The notes under the pieces were generated by a model. That model worked only from the letters and a program-made list of their open reading frames with translations. It had not been told where the DNA came from and did no database searches. Position numbers and translations under genes: made by a program. From the NCBI GenBank assembly GCA_028564925.1, contig CM053028.1, positions 620,496,739-620,560,738 of the forward strand: a stretch of 64,000 bases of DNA. The letters are read 5' to 3'. Shown in pieces: positions 19,858 to 34,820 of this stretch. The stretch comes from Lithobates sylvaticus. Its lineage: Eukaryota > Chordata > Amphibia > Anura > Ranidae. Numbering within the stretch: position 1 is the first letter of the stretch; each line of letters begins with the position of its first letter.

Positions 19858-21196
19858 TAGCAAGTAGTATGTAGAGGAGAGAGGTGCCGAGTGTATGGCG
19901 GTGGGTAGTATGACATGAGAGGGGTGTGGAGTGTATGGCAGTGGGTAGTATGTACATGAGAGGGGTGTGGAGTGTATGGCGGTGGGTAGTATGTACATGA
20001 GAGGGGTGTGGAGTGTATGGCGGTGGGTAGTATGTACATGAGAGGGGTGTGGAGTGTATGGCGGTGGGTAGTATGTACATGAGAAGGGTGCAGAGTGTAT
20101 GGCGGTGGGTAGTATGTACATGAGAAGGGTGCGGAGTGTATGGTGGTGGGTAGTATGTATATGAGAGGGGTGCAGAGTGTATGGCGGTGGGTAGTATGTA
20201 CATGAGAAGGGTGCGGAGTGTATGGCGGTGGGTAGTATGTACATGAGAAGGGTGCGGAGTGTATGGCGGTGGGTAGTATGACATGAGAAGGGTGCGGAGT
20301 GTATGGTGGTGGGTAGTATGACATGAAAGGGTTGTGGAGAGTATGGCGGTGGGTAGTATGACATGAGAGGGGTGTGTAGTGTATGGCGGTGGGTAGTATG
20401 TACATGAGAAGGGTGTGGAGTGTATGGCTGTGGGTAGTATGACATGAGAAGGGTGCAGAGTGTATGGCGGTGGGTAGTATGTACATGAGAAGGGTGCGGA
20501 GTGTATGGCGGTGGGTAGTATGTATATGAGAGGGGTGCAGAGTGTATGGCGGTGGATAGTATGTACATGAGAAGGGTGTGGAGTGTATGGCGGTGGGTAG
20601 TATGACATGAGAAGGGTGCGGAGTGTATTGGGGTGGGTAGTATGACATGAGAAGGGTGCGGAGTGTATTGGGGTGGGTAGTATGACATGAGAGGGGTGTG
20701 TAGTGTATGGCGGTGGGTAGTATGTACATGAGAAGGGTGTGGAGTGTATGGCGGTGGGTAGTATGTACATGAGAAGGGTGCAGAGTGTATGGCGGTGGGT
20801 AGTATGTACATGAGAAGGGTGCGGAGTGTATGGCAGTGGGTAGTATGTATATGAGAGGGGTGCAGAGTGTATGGCGGTAGATAGTATGTACATGAGAAGG
20901 GTGTGGAGTGTATGGCAGTGGGTAGTATGACATGAGAAGGGTGCGGAGTGTATTGGGGTGGGTAGTATGACATGAGAGGGTTGTGGAGAGTATGGCGATG
21001 GGTAGTATGACATGAGAGGGGTGTGTAGTGTATGGCGGTGGGTAGTATGTACATGGGAAGGGTGCGGAGTGTATATCGGTGGGTAGTATGACATGAGAGG
21101 GGTGTGGAGCGTATGGCGGTGGGTAGTATGTACATGGGAAGGGTGCGGAGTGTATGGTGGTGGGTAGTATGACATGAGAGGGGTGTGGAGTGTTTG
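19858..21196 (-). repeat. 41-bp minisatellite, about 32 units
   Basis: Units of 40-41 bp contain gtgtatggcggtgggtagta. Because the unit is not a multiple of three, the minus strand reads open in all frames for over 500 codons (YYPPPYTPHPSHV-type runs); these are not genes. The array resumes at 27172 after the LTR element and is related to the array at 33785-34820 in the other orientation. Confidence 0.95.
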
Positions 21197-22004
21197 TGTC
21201 ACGTACCTTATAGCGGAGTCTGGATGCTGGGAGTGGCCTTGTGCACGGTTCCGGTCCCAACACCCCTGGTGGTGGGAACAGGGAGTGCTGGGGCACGAAA
21301 GGGTGCAAGTGCCTGCGGCTAGGAGACTGGTGCTTGGAGGTACCGGTTCTTCTGGAAGGCAGCTGTAGAGGGTGGTAACCAAGACTGTATCCAGTGATGG
21401 CCGAACAGGTGGAAGTAGGCACTGCGAAGTCAAGACAGGCAGGGGTCGGCAACTGGCTGGCAAACGAGGTACAAAAGCGGAAGGCAAGTTCGTGGTCAAG
21501 TGCAGGCAGAGGTTGGCAACGGGCAGGTGATGAGGTACAAAATCAGAGAGCAGAGCCGTAGTCAAGGAATCCAAGTCGAGGTCAATTCAGTAGAGGTAGT
21601 CCATAAGCAGGGTTGATCCAGGAAGGTAATCAGGTAAGCCGGGTAAATCAGGAACAAGGTAGCAGGTAATTCAGGCAGGTATTCAGGACATAGACTGAAG
21701 ACGATCCAGCACTGACACCATGTGAAGGCCCTGTTTATATAGGGCGCCTTGTGCTGGGATTGGTGGAGGTGAGCGTCCGTGTGCGATTGCGCACACATGT
21801 TCGCACTGACGTGCGAGTGCGTGCACGCGTTCGTATTGGAAGGCGAGGACGCGCACACGTTCGCGTTGGTACGCGGGTACGCCCGCACGTTCCAGAGCTC
21901 GTTCGGTTCCGTTGGGGAGACTGCGCAAGGGTACCTGCACCCGCAGAGTGAGGATTCACTCCTGCTGAACGAAGACGGGCATGGGAAACGTGAGTTCTCT
22001 GACA
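21197..22004 (-). repeat. 3' LTR of the chromovirus
   Basis: Direct copy of 26363-27171 with TG...CA ends. A TATA-like tatataaac motif (minus strand, about 21735-21743) is present in both LTRs. Confidence 0.95.
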
Positions 22005-25000
22005 TTGCCCCCTCCTTAGGGGCAGCCTCCGGATGCCTCTTTGAAACGAACCTTGAGAGCGGGAACGGTGAAAAGCCTGTATGAGTCTCTGAGCATGAAG
22101 GTTTGTTTTTGGTTCCCAGGAATTTTCTTCTGGGCCAAAACCTCTCCATTTAATCAAATATTGGTCCTCTCCCTGCCTTTTTCTGTGGTCCAGGATAGCC
22201 TCAATTTCAAATTCTTCTTCCCCATCCACCCTGATAGCTTCCGGAGGCCCTACTTCACGATCCGGGAAGGAATTTGGAACATCAGGTTTAAGTAGGGAAA
22301 CGTGAAATACAGGGTGTATCCTGAATGAGGCGGGAAGTTCAAGTTCATAGGCCACTGGGTTGACCTTTCTTTTGACAGGGAAAGGGCCCAAGTATCTAGG
22401 TCCTAACTTCTTGGAGGGGCATGCCAGTTTTAAATTTGCGGTAGATAGCCACACACGATCACCCACCTCTAAGTCCAATTCTCCCCTTCTCTTCTTGTCA
22501 AAATATTTCTTATTATCTTCCTGTGCCTTAGCAATGGTTTCCCTGAGCACCTGGTTGTTGGAGGTAAGGAAATCTAACCTGTCCTGAACAGCCGGTACGG
22601 AAGATTCGGGCACAAGTGCGGGTAAAAAGGAGGGATGGAATCCGTAGTTGGAGAAAAATGGTGATTGGTTCGTGGTGGAATGGATGGAATTGTTGAATGC
22701 AAATTCTGCCAAAGGAAGTAGTGAGGCCCAATCCTCTTGGGAAAACGAGGAGAAGCAGCGTAGGTATTGTTCCAATGTTTGATTGGTGCGTTCGGTCTGC
22801 CCGTTGGTCTGTGGGTGATAGGCTGAAGAGAGGCTACATTTAATACCTAGTGCTTTGCATAATGACCTCCAAAACTTGGATGTGAATTGTACTCCGCGGT
22901 CAGAGACGATGTCACTGGGAATTCCATGGAGTCTGACAACTTCTTTAATGAATATCCTGGCAGTCTCAGTTGCAGAAGGGGTCCCCTTCATGGGAATGAA
23001 GTGTGCCATCCGGGAAAAGCGGTCTACCACCACGAAGATGGAAGAGAACCCTTTAGAGGGAGGAAGCTCCACAATAAAATCCATGGCGATTTTGTCCCAT
23101 GGCCTTTCGGGGATGGGCAGTGGTTTCAGCAGACCCCACGATTTATTTTTACTGTTCTTGTTTCTCAAACAGATTGGGCAAGAGTTGACATAATCCCTGC
23201 AGTCTTTGGCAAGATTCGGCCACCAGAAGTGTCTTTGGACTAGATCCATAGTCTTGTGGCCCCCAAAGTGACCCGCCAGAGGATAGTCATGGCAGGCCTG
23301 TAACACAATGGTGCGTAGGTCTTGAGGGATGAAAATCTTGTTGTCTTGCCAAAAGAGCCCTTCCCTCTCCTGAAGGTTAGTGCCCGGGGGTAACGGTGTT
23401 CTCAAGGATGCTTGGCGGACTTGGGTCATGAAACTAGATTGGGTCAGTAGGAAATTCCCTGCTTGTAGTATAGTATCCGGTGGAGACGGGGTTTCAAGTT
23501 CCGTGAACATTCGGGATAAGGCATCGGGTTTAACGTTTTTTGGATCCAGGGCGATAAGTAATATGAAAATTAAAACGGGAAAAGAAAAGAGCCCATCTGG
23601 CCTGTCGGGGTCTAAGGCGTCTGGCAGTTCTGAGGTACTCTAAATTTTTGTGATCTGTGAAGATCAATATCGGATGTGCTGCCCCTTCCAGGAGGTACCG
23701 CCATTCTTCCAAGGCTAACTTTATTGCTAGGAGTTCTCAGTCACCTACATCATAGTTCCTTTCCGACACACCCAGCTTTCTGGAAAAGAAGGCCACCGGG
23801 TGCATTAGGGACTTTGGTCCTTGGCGTTGAGACAGGATGGCCCCCACCGCACTTTCCGAAGCATCGACCTCCAGAGTGTAAGGCAATGCAGGGTCAGGGT
23901 GTTTTAGTACTGGGGCGGAGGTAAATGACCCTTTTAATTGGTCAAAGGCAGCTTGGGCCGCTGTAGTCCACTGGAAGCGGTTTTGCTTTTTGGTGAGCTG
24001 GGTGATGGGTGCGATGATCTTGGAGAAGTTCTTGATAAACTTCCTATAAAAGTTGGAGAATCCGATGAAACATTGTACCCCTTTCTTGTCATTTGGGGGC
24101 GGCCAGGACATAATGGCCGAGACCTTCTGGGGATCCATGGCCACACCCCCGGTTGATATTACCAGGCCGAGAAAGTGAATGGTCTGGCGTTCGAATTCAC
24201 ATTTTTCGGCCTTTGCGTAAAGTCCATGTTGTCTTAACCTGCCCAGAACTTGTTTTACATGATCACGGTGTACTTCTAGGGAGGTGGAGAATATCAGAAT
24301 GTCGTCCAGGTAGACGATCACAAAGGAATCTAGGAAGTCTCTGAAGATATTATTGACAAAATGCTGAAATGTGGCCGGGGCGTTGCATAGTCCAAATGGC
24401 ATGACTAAATATTCGAAGTGGCCAAAACGTGTTCGGAATGCTGTCTTCCATTCGTCCCCTTTGCGTATCCTAATTAGGTTATAGGCCCCACGTAAGTCCA
24501 ACTTCGTGAATATTTTTGCAGAGCGGAGTCTCTGAAATAGTTCTGGAACTAGTGGGAGCGGGTACCGGTTTTTAATTGTCACTTTATTCAGATCCCTGTA
24601 ATCCACACATGGACGGAGCGAGTGGTCCCTCTTTTCAACAAAAAATATTCCGGCCCCCGCTGGGGAGGAGGAGTGTCGGATGAACCCCTTTCTGAGGTTC
24701 TCGTCGATATACTCTTTAAGGACCAGGAGCTCAGGTTCGGACAGAGGAAAGATCCGCCCGAAAGGAATTTCAGCCCCGGGTAGTAGCTCGATCGGACAGT
24801 CGTAGACCCGATGGGGAGGAAGGGTGTCAGCTTTCTGCTTGTCAAAGACGTCCAAGAAGTTGCGGTACACTGGTGGCACCAGCTCTTTGAATTCAGAGTC
24901 TGCTCTTAGACAGCCAATGACTGGGGGAATGTAGTGGAAGGGTTTGAGACAGTTCTGGAGACAATAAGAGGACTGAAAAGTCACCTCACCGGTGACCCAA

Positions 25001-26362
25001 TTGACCTGAGGATTGTGGGCTTGCAGCCATGGCATTCCTAAAATGATTGGAAACAGGGGTGAGGGAATGACAACTAGACGAAGTAGCTCCTGGTGGCCTG
25101 GTGAAATGCTGGTGAGCAATGGTTGCGTCTCAAGAGTAATAGGCCCGGACTTGATGTTTGACCCGTCTGCAAGCCGTATGGAGAGTTGATGCTGCTTAGG
25201 TGTTAATGGAATGCTGTGTTGTAGGGCAAAGGCATGGTCCACGAAGCAGCTACAAGCGCCAGAGTCAATTATAGCCTGAACTCGGAGTATCTTTTCTGGA
25301 AGCTGTAGGGAGATAGGGACAGCAATGTGAGCGGACTTCGTTAAAGACAATGCGTAAGATACACGAGTTGATGGGTTGAACCTACGGGTCTTGTTTGGGC
25401 ACCCATTGGCGTAGTGTCCGGCTTCCCCACAGTAAAGACATAGGTTGTTCTGGCGCCGCCGTTGTTTTTCCTCTGGTGACAAAGGTGAGGGGAGCAGGCC
25501 TACTTGCATGGGCTCTGGTGCCCCTGGGACGGCGGTAGGTACCTGGGAGACGGGAGTAGGAGGATAGTTAGGAACTCTAGGCAACACCCATGTGGGGCGC
25601 GTCATGCTGGACTTCTCGGACCTCCGCTCTCTCAGACGACGGTCTATCTGGATGGCCAGCTGAATCAGGTCCTCCAAGGAACTAGAAATCCCTACACGGG
25701 CCAACTCGTCTTTCAGTGCCTCAGAGAGGCCCATGCGAAATTGGTAGAGGAGGGCGGCGTCGTTCCAAGAGGTGTCAGAACTCCACCGCCTAAAGTCTGT
25801 TACATAGTCCTCCACTGGCCGACGCCCTTGCTGGAGGGCATGGAGGTTGGCCTCCGCTGTTGAGGCGCGCTGAGGATCATCATATAGCTTGGCCATTTCA
25901 TTCAAGAATAAGTCCAGGGTATCCAACAGAGGACTGGCTTGTTCCAACAGATTGTGGGCCCAAGTTTGAGGCTCCCCTTGGAGTAGTGAGACGATGAACC
26001 CCACCTTAGTGCTCTCCAGGGAGAAGGTGCGTGGTTGTAGCAGGAAGTAAAGCCGGCAGGCATTCCTGAAGGAACGGAACTTGCTGCGATCCCCTGAAAA
26101 CCGTTCTGGAGGGGGCACACGAGGCTCAGGGGGTGGTACCATTACTGTGGGTGCTAATGCGGAGGTTGCTGGACCGGAGGTCCGGGATGCCATTGTCGCC
26201 TGGTGAGTTGCAGAGCTTGGGGATATGGATTCCACTCTCTGTTCCAGTTGGTGATAGCCATCTCGCAGGCCCTGGACTGCCTGGGTAAGGGCTGCCATCT
26301 GCTGGCACAGGGCTTCCAAAGGCGAGGCCCCCCCTTCAGACTCCATTCTGGCTGGATCGTAC

Positions 26363-27171
26363 TGTCACGTACCTTATAGCGGAGTCTGGATGCTGGGGGT
26401 GGCCTTGTGCACGGTTCCGGTCCCAACACCCCTGGTGGTGGGAACAGGGAGTGCTGGGGCACGAAAGGGTGCAAGTGCCTGCGGCTAGGAGACTGGTGCT
26501 TGGAGGTACCGGTTCTTCTGTAAGGCAGCTGTAGAGGGTGGTAACCAAGACTGTATCCAGTGATGGCCGAACAGGTGGAAGTAGGCACTGCAAAGTCAAG
26601 ACAGGCAGGGGTCGGCAACTGGCTGGCAAACGAGGTACAAAAGCGGAAGGCAAGTTCGTGGTCAAGTGCAGGCAGAGGTTGGCAACGGGCAGGTGATGAG
26701 GTACAAAATCAGAGAGCAGAGCCATAGTCAAGGAATCCAAGCCGAGGTCAATTCAGTAGAGGTAGTCCATAAGCAGGGTTGATCCAGGAAGGTAATCAGG
26801 TAAGCCGGGTAAATCAGGAACAAGGTAGCAGGTAATTCAGGCAGGTATTCAGGACATAGACTGAAGACGATCCAGCACTGACACCATGTGAAGGCCCTGT
26901 TTATATAGGGCGCCTTGTGCTGGGATTGGTGGAGGTGAGCGTCCGTGCGCGATTGCGCACACAAGTTCGCAACTGACGTGCGAGTGCGTGCACGCGTTCC
27001 TATTGGAAGGCGAGGATGCGCACACGTTCGCGTTGGTACACGGGTACGCCCGCACGTTCCAGAGCTCGTTCGGTTCCGTTGGGGAGACTGCGCAAGGGTA
27101 CTGGCACCCGCAGAGTGAGGATTCACTCCTGCTGAACGAAGACGGGCATGGGAAACGTGAGTTCTCTGACA
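26363..27171 (-). repeat. 5' LTR of the chromovirus
   Basis: Promoter-bearing LTR for minus-strand transcription. The TATA-like motif lies at about 26899-26907. The gag start follows within about 20 bp of its inner end. Confidence 0.95.
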
Positions 27172-27247
27172 GTATGGCAGTGGGTAGTATGTACATGAGA
27201 AGGGTGCGGAGTGTATGGCGGTGGGTAGTATGTACATGAGAAGGGTA
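27172..27247 (-). repeat. Rest of the 41-bp minisatellite
   Basis: Nearly two more units (gcagtgggtagtatgtacat...) directly abut the LTR, which shows that the LTR element landed inside the array. Confidence 0.9.
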
Positions 27248-29924
<2,677 letters not shown>

Positions 29925-30883
29925 TGCTCAAAAAAATTAAAGGAACGCTTTGAGAACACATTAGATCTCAATGGAGATAAATATCATAGTTGCCAACATT
30001 GTAAAAAAAAAAATTAAAGGGATGCTTTTTTGCCTGTAGGCGGGGTCTTGTTATAATTAGAGGACAGGGCATGCGTTTGTAGGTGTGGCGTAGCTGGAAA
30101 ACAAAATGAGGCATGCAAAGCGTGCCGCAATGAAGATTTGGCATGGTATAAACTAAATATTGGGCGTGGATTAAAGGTGACGTGGCTCAAAGGGGGTGTG
30201 GTTAGAGTCTGAGATGAACGATAGATGGAGGGAGAAAGAAAGGGAGAAAGAGGGAGATAGAGAAAGAGATTAAGAGGGGGGAAGGAGAGAGAAGGAAGAA
30301 AAGAAAGATAGAGGGATGGAGGGACAGCAGGCCCAGATCCTACACCACATCAGCAATATGCATATTCCAAGTTTATCAATCAGCAGATAAAGATACTCCA
30401 AACATCTGGTGTTAGCACTTCAAAGACAAAAACAGAACATTCCATAGCTCAACTCACTGACCAGTCTGCCAACTGACCAAATTAACCTGTCCAACAGTCT
30501 GCGTTAAAAACAGGGGTTTAGTTAGCATGCATTTACAAATGCATGCATAAGCTGCAAGGCCTCTTCACGGAACCCTGTGTATTGCTTGCAGTCCTAACAC
30601 TACTGAATTTATAAGCGTTTTCACAATGGAAGCACATGCATTAAATGGATAGATGAGGGGCAGGTTGGCCTGGAGGCAGCCCCATCCCCCTTAAAGGAAC
30701 AGGAGCACACTGGAAACCCCAGCAATAGCACAGTGCCAGCGAAGGTGCCCAGTGTGTCCCCGGACCATATTTACACTGTTAGCGCTTCAATAATCACAGC
30801 ACCTTGGTTGTTATGGTGTCAGGATGATTGAAGTGCATTACTTTCCATGTTTGCCTGCTACCAGATGCCATAAGGAGTCCCCA

Positions 30884-31585
30884 GCAGAGTCCCTACTTAC
30901 ACCAGGCATTCCCAGTAAAGACCCTCCTTGCACCAGGCATTCCCAGCAGAGTCCAGCCTTACATCAGGTGCCACCAGCAGAGTCCCTCCTTACACAAGGC
31001 ATTCCCAGCAGAGTCTGTCCTTACATCAGGTGCCCCCAGCAGAGTCTGTCCTTACATCAGGTACCCCCAGCGGAGTTCCTCCGCTCCTTACATCAGGTGT
31101 GCCCAGCGAGGTCCCTCCTTACATCAGGTGTGCCCAGCGAGGTCCCTCCTTACATCAGGTGCCCCAGCAGAGTCCCTCCGCTTCTTACATCAGATTTGCC
31201 CAGCGGAGTCCATCCTTACATCAGGTGTGCCCAGTGGAGTCCCTCCGCTCCTTACATCAGGTGTGCCCAGCAGAGTCCCTCCACTCCTTACATTGTGTGC
31301 CCAGCGGAGTCCCAGCGCTCCTTACATCAGGTGTGCTTAGTAGAGTCCCTCCGCTCCTTACATCAGGTGTGCCTGGCGGAGTCCCTCCGCTCCTTACATC
31401 AGGTGTGCCTAGGGGAGTCCCTCTGCTCCTTACATCAGGTGTGCCCAGCGGAGTCCCTCCTTACATCAGGTGTGCCTAGCGGTGTCCCTCCGCTCCTTAC
31501 ATCAGGTGTGCCCAGCAGTGTCCCTCCGCTCCCTACATCAGGTGTGCCTAGCGGTATCCCTCCGCTCCTTACATCATGTGTCCTC
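30884..31585 (+). repeat. Minisatellite, 33-42-bp units
   Basis: About 18 units around ccttacatcaggtgtgccca, with length variants caused by an optional cgctcc insert. Frames reading LLTSGVPSGVPP-type repeats are artefacts. Confidence 0.9.
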
Positions 31586-31625
31586 TCGTCGGACACACGG
31601 GGGAGGGTTGGCAGCAGCTTCATTT

Positions 31626-31800
31626 GCAGGTCTTTTCCAAGTATATTCAGTGGAGAGGGGAGGGGCCTCTGATCCGTGCAGCTAACTGGCTTCAGTGTAG
31701 AAGTAAACTGTCTACTTGTACACTGAAGAGAGAAGCCAATTGGCTGCACGGATCGGAGGCCCCTCCCCTCTCCACTGAAGACACGGGGAAAGAGACCTGC
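31626..31800. repeat. Inverted repeat, arms about 80 bp
   Basis: The left arm (gcaggtcttttccaagtata...gaggggaggggcctc) is mirrored by the right arm ending gacctgc at 31800, with about 85-90% match and a short spacer near 31705. It would fold into a long hairpin at the end of the minisatellite. Confidence 0.75.
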
Positions 31801-32138
31801 TAGGATCTGAGTCGCAGACATGTCTCCGTAGCCAACTGCGGTGCCAAAAGCAGTCCTGATTCCCAGGACAAAAGCAAAATCCCGGCATTTTGATTGGAAC
31901 GAGCTCCGATCGGGATGAGGGTCCAATTATTGGGATTATCCTGGGAAAATCGGGACTGTTAGCAGGTATGGAATATCATGGTGGATATCTATACTGATAT
32001 GGACTGGATAACGTGTTAGGAATGAAAGGATGCCACATCGTTTGATGGAAATTAAAATTATCAACCTACAGAGGGCTTGAATTCAAAGACACCCCGAAAA
32101 ATCTAAGTGATAAAACTATGCAGCAGGCTAGTCCATTT

Positions 32139-32423
32139 TGCTGAACACAAATGCATGCCACACTTTTCAGATATTTATTTTGTAAAAAATGTCAATCATT
32201 TTTCTTCCACTTTGTGTTGGTCTTCCACATAAAATCCCAATAAAATACATTTACGTTTTTGGTTGTAAGATGACAAAATGAAAAACGTCAAGGGGTGTGA
32301 ATACTTTTTCATGGCACTGTATATAAAGTATATATTCTGTATATACCGATCAGCCATAACATTGTGATGACCCAAGAGTAGGTCCCGCTGCTGAGGTTTG
32401 AGAAAGAAGCAGATGCTATGAAA
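32139..32423 (+). repeat. Left arm of a 5-kb-spaced inverted pair (Tc1 end plus flank)
   Basis: Tc1 terminus (ccacataaaatcccaataaa ... ctttttcatggcactgta) joined to ccgatcagccataacattgt and gaggtttgagaaagaagcag. The whole join recurs in reverse complement at 37242-37558. Confidence 0.75.
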
Positions 32424-32600
32424 CACATAACCATGTTCATCTGCAGCACCCCGGCTCCCAGCTAACATCACTTCTGGTCTGGCCTCCCCTGCGCTCCACG
32501 CTGGTAATCAGTGCTTCTGGCTGCATCCCCTCACCATTCGCCAAGCATGCTGTGGAACAGGAGCACCGCGCTACACCAGGATGACCACAGGATGCTTTAA

Positions 32601-33097
32601 AGGGGTTGTAAAGGTATTTTTTAAAATTTTTTAAAATAACAAACATGTTATACTTACCTCCAATGTGCAGCTCGTTTTGCACAGTGTGGCCCCGAACCTG
32701 GTCTTCTGGGGTCCCTCGGCGGCTGTTTCAGCTCCTCCCCGCAAGAATTAACCACCTTCATGCGAGCTCCCGTGATACGGGCACGCTCCCGTAATACAGT
32801 GAGCGGCTATAGCCGCCGGCTGTATCACTCAGCCCCGCCCTCCGGCGTGCCGCGTCATTGGATGTGATTGACAGCAGTGCGAGCCAATGGCTGCGCTGCT
32901 TTTAATCCATCAACTCTAGCCAATCAACGGCCAGGCTGAGCGGCGAAGAGGACATTGAGGGCGAGCGCAGCGGGTAAACGGGCTCAGGTAAGTAAAATGG
33001 GGGGGGGGGGGGCGGTTATTATCAGATGTTTTTTCATCTTAATGCATAGGATGCATTAAGGTGACAAAAAAAAAAAAAAATTGCCTTTACAACCCCT
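32601..33097. mobile_element. TTAA-flanked element with aggggttgtaaagg ends
   Basis: Inverted ends aggggttgtaaagg / cctttacaacccct lie between TTAA at 32597-32600 and 33098-33101. AGGGG ends with TTAA targets are described for Kolobok elements; piggyBac is the alternative. A related copy is at 53690-54076. Confidence 0.65.
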
Positions 33098-33254
33098 TTA
33101 ACACCTTGCCACAGATCACCAGATATGCCGTTTGTCTTTTACACATGTAAGTTGCCAACTGGCTGGTAATAATTGTGCTCTTTTATTCTGCACTTAGTTT
33201 GGCACCTCCTTGTTTTTCCTTTTGTATCTCACGTGGATTACCACCTGTCATCTG

Positions 33255-33592
33255 CAGGCAAGTCAACCTGTGTCTAGTTTCATCTCAGTATAAATACAGC
33301 TGCTCTGTGAAGCCCTCAGTTTGTTGGAGAACCTTAGTGAACAAAAAGCATCATGAAGGCCAAGGAACACACCAGACAGGTCAGGGATAAAGTTGTGGAG
33401 AATTTTAAAGTAGGGTTAGGTTATAAAAAATATCCCAAGCTTTAAACATCTCACGGAGCTCTGTTCAAACCATCATCCAAAAATGGAAAGAGTATGGCAC
33501 AACTGCAAACCTATCAAGACATGACCGTCCACCTAAACTGACAGGCCGGGCAAGGAGAGCATTAATCAGAGAAGCAGCCAAGAGGCCCATTT
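33255..33592 (+). pseudogene. Tc1-like transposase, N-terminal fragment
   Basis: MKAKEHTRQVRDKVVENFKV from 33351, then GLGYKKYPKL, is the DNA-binding start of the same family as 35341-37238. Stops follow; no catalytic domain. Confidence 0.75.
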
Positions 33593-33784
33593 TTCAAAAG
33601 TTTTTTTTGGAAAGAAACTATTTCATTCTTAAAAAAACACTAAAGTTAGCACGATTTTTTTGGTGTAAACATGCTTTACATTTTTTTGCAGGTTACTTGT
33701 TAAGAGTTACAGAGATTGTCTAGTGCTAGAATTATTGCTCTCGCTCTAACGATCTTAACCACTACGCAGTCCCTAAACATCCTT

Positions 33785-34820
33785 CCACAAACCTTTTTTA
33801 CATTTTTCCTTCCCAGATTACTTCATCCTCCTCTCCTATACATACTGCCCACTGTCATACCCTCCACACTTCTCTCCTATACATAGCACCTGCTGTCATA
33901 TCCTACACACTCCTCTCCTTTACATAGTGCCCGCTGTCATACACATCTCTCCTGTACATAGTGCCCACTGTCAGACCCTCCACACTCCTCTCCTGTACAT
34001 ACTGCTCACTGTCATACCCTCCACACTCCTCTCCTATACATAGTGCCCACCGTCATACCCTCCACACTCCTCTCCTGTACATACTGCTCACTGTCATACC
34101 CTCCACACTCCTCTCCTATACATAGTGCCCACTGTCATACCCTAACACTTCTCTCCTATACATAGTGCCCACTGTCATACCCTCCACACTCCTCTCCTGT
34201 ACATACTACTCACTGTCATACCCTCCATACTCCTCTCCAATACATAGTGCCCACCGTCATACCCTCCACACTCCTCTCCTGTACATAGTGCCCACTATCA
34301 TACCCTCCACACTCCTCTCCTGTATATATTTCTCATTGTCATACCCTCCACACACTTCTCTTATACCTAGTGCCCACTGTAATACCCTCTACACTCCTCT
34401 GCTGTGCATAGTGCCTTCTGCCATACCCTCCACACTCCTCTCCTGTATATATTTCTCATTGTCATACCCTCCACACTCTTCTCTTATACCTAGTGCCCAC
34501 TGTAATACCCTCTACACTCCTCTGCTGTGCATAGTGCCTTCTGCCATACCCTCCACACTCCTCTCATGTACATACTGCCCACTGTCATACCCACCACACT
34601 CCTCTCCTGTACATACTGCCCACTGTCATAGCCTCCACACTCCTCTGCTGTGCATACTGCCCACTGTCATACCCTTCACACGCCTCTCCTGTACATAGTG
34701 CCTTCTGCCATACCCTCCACACTCCTCTCATGTACATAGTGCCCACTGTTAGACCCTCCACATTCCTCTCCCTCACCTGCACATACTTCCCACTTTTATA
34801 CCATCCATACTCCTCCCCTA
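33785..34820 (+). repeat. 41-bp minisatellite, about 25 units
   Basis: Units like cctccacactcctctcctgt followed by acatagtgcccactgtcata. The unit at 34542-34582 matches the reverse complement of the 19.9-kb array unit at about 35 of 41 positions, so the two arrays are related and opposite in orientation. Confidence 0.9.

Larger units (their letters stand above)
21197..27171 (-). mobile_element. Ty3/gypsy LTR retrotransposon, chromovirus type (fossil)
   Basis: A nearly whole element of 5975 bp in minus orientation. Two LTRs of about 808 bp start TGTCACGTACC and end TCTCTGACA. Parts from 5' to 3': gag (about 26.3-25.4 kb) with a CCHC knuckle (CLYCGEAGHYANGC), protease (IIDSGACSCF, about 25.25 kb), reverse transcriptase (YLDDILIFS, about 24.3 kb), RNase H (about 23.8 kb), integrase with HHCC and catalytic core (about 23.3-22.7 kb) and a C-terminal chromodomain (QYLIKWRGFGPEENSWEP, about 22.1 kb). 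That order and the chromodomain define chromoviruses; there is no envelope gene. The coding region has about two breaks, so this copy looks inactive. Flanks gtttg/gtatg are an imperfect 5-bp target duplication within the minisatellite. The LTRs differ at roughly 1.5% of sites by eye, so it is fairly young. Confidence 0.95.
29988..31971. mobile_element. Non-autonomous hAT-like element with 8-bp TSD
   Basis: An exact 8-bp duplication aatatcat (29980-29987, 31972-31979) flanks a 1984-bp insert whose ends (agttgccaaca / tgttagcaggtatgg) are loosely inverted. Inside are a purine-rich gagaaagaggga stretch (30220-30310), a minisatellite and a large inverted repeat. No transposase. Confidence 0.65.
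29922..32140 (+). repeat. Dispersed repeat (cactgctcaaaaaaattaaa), interrupted
   Basis: The terminus cactgctcaaaaaaattaaa is a widespread vertebrate repeat end. The element continues after the 29988-31971 insertion as atggtggatatctatactga and gatgccacatcgtttgatgg, and stops near 32140. Confidence 0.6.

Noticed and set aside
19725-21574. Minus-strand frames of 426-579 codons (YPPPYTPHPSHV repeats)
   Set aside because: 41-bp minisatellite; three overlapping frames give the same rotating peptide and run into the LTR without start or domain.
30824-31926. Frames of 163-282 codons in the region of tacatcaggtgtg repeats
   Set aside because: Tandem repeat with several overlapping open frames and no domain.
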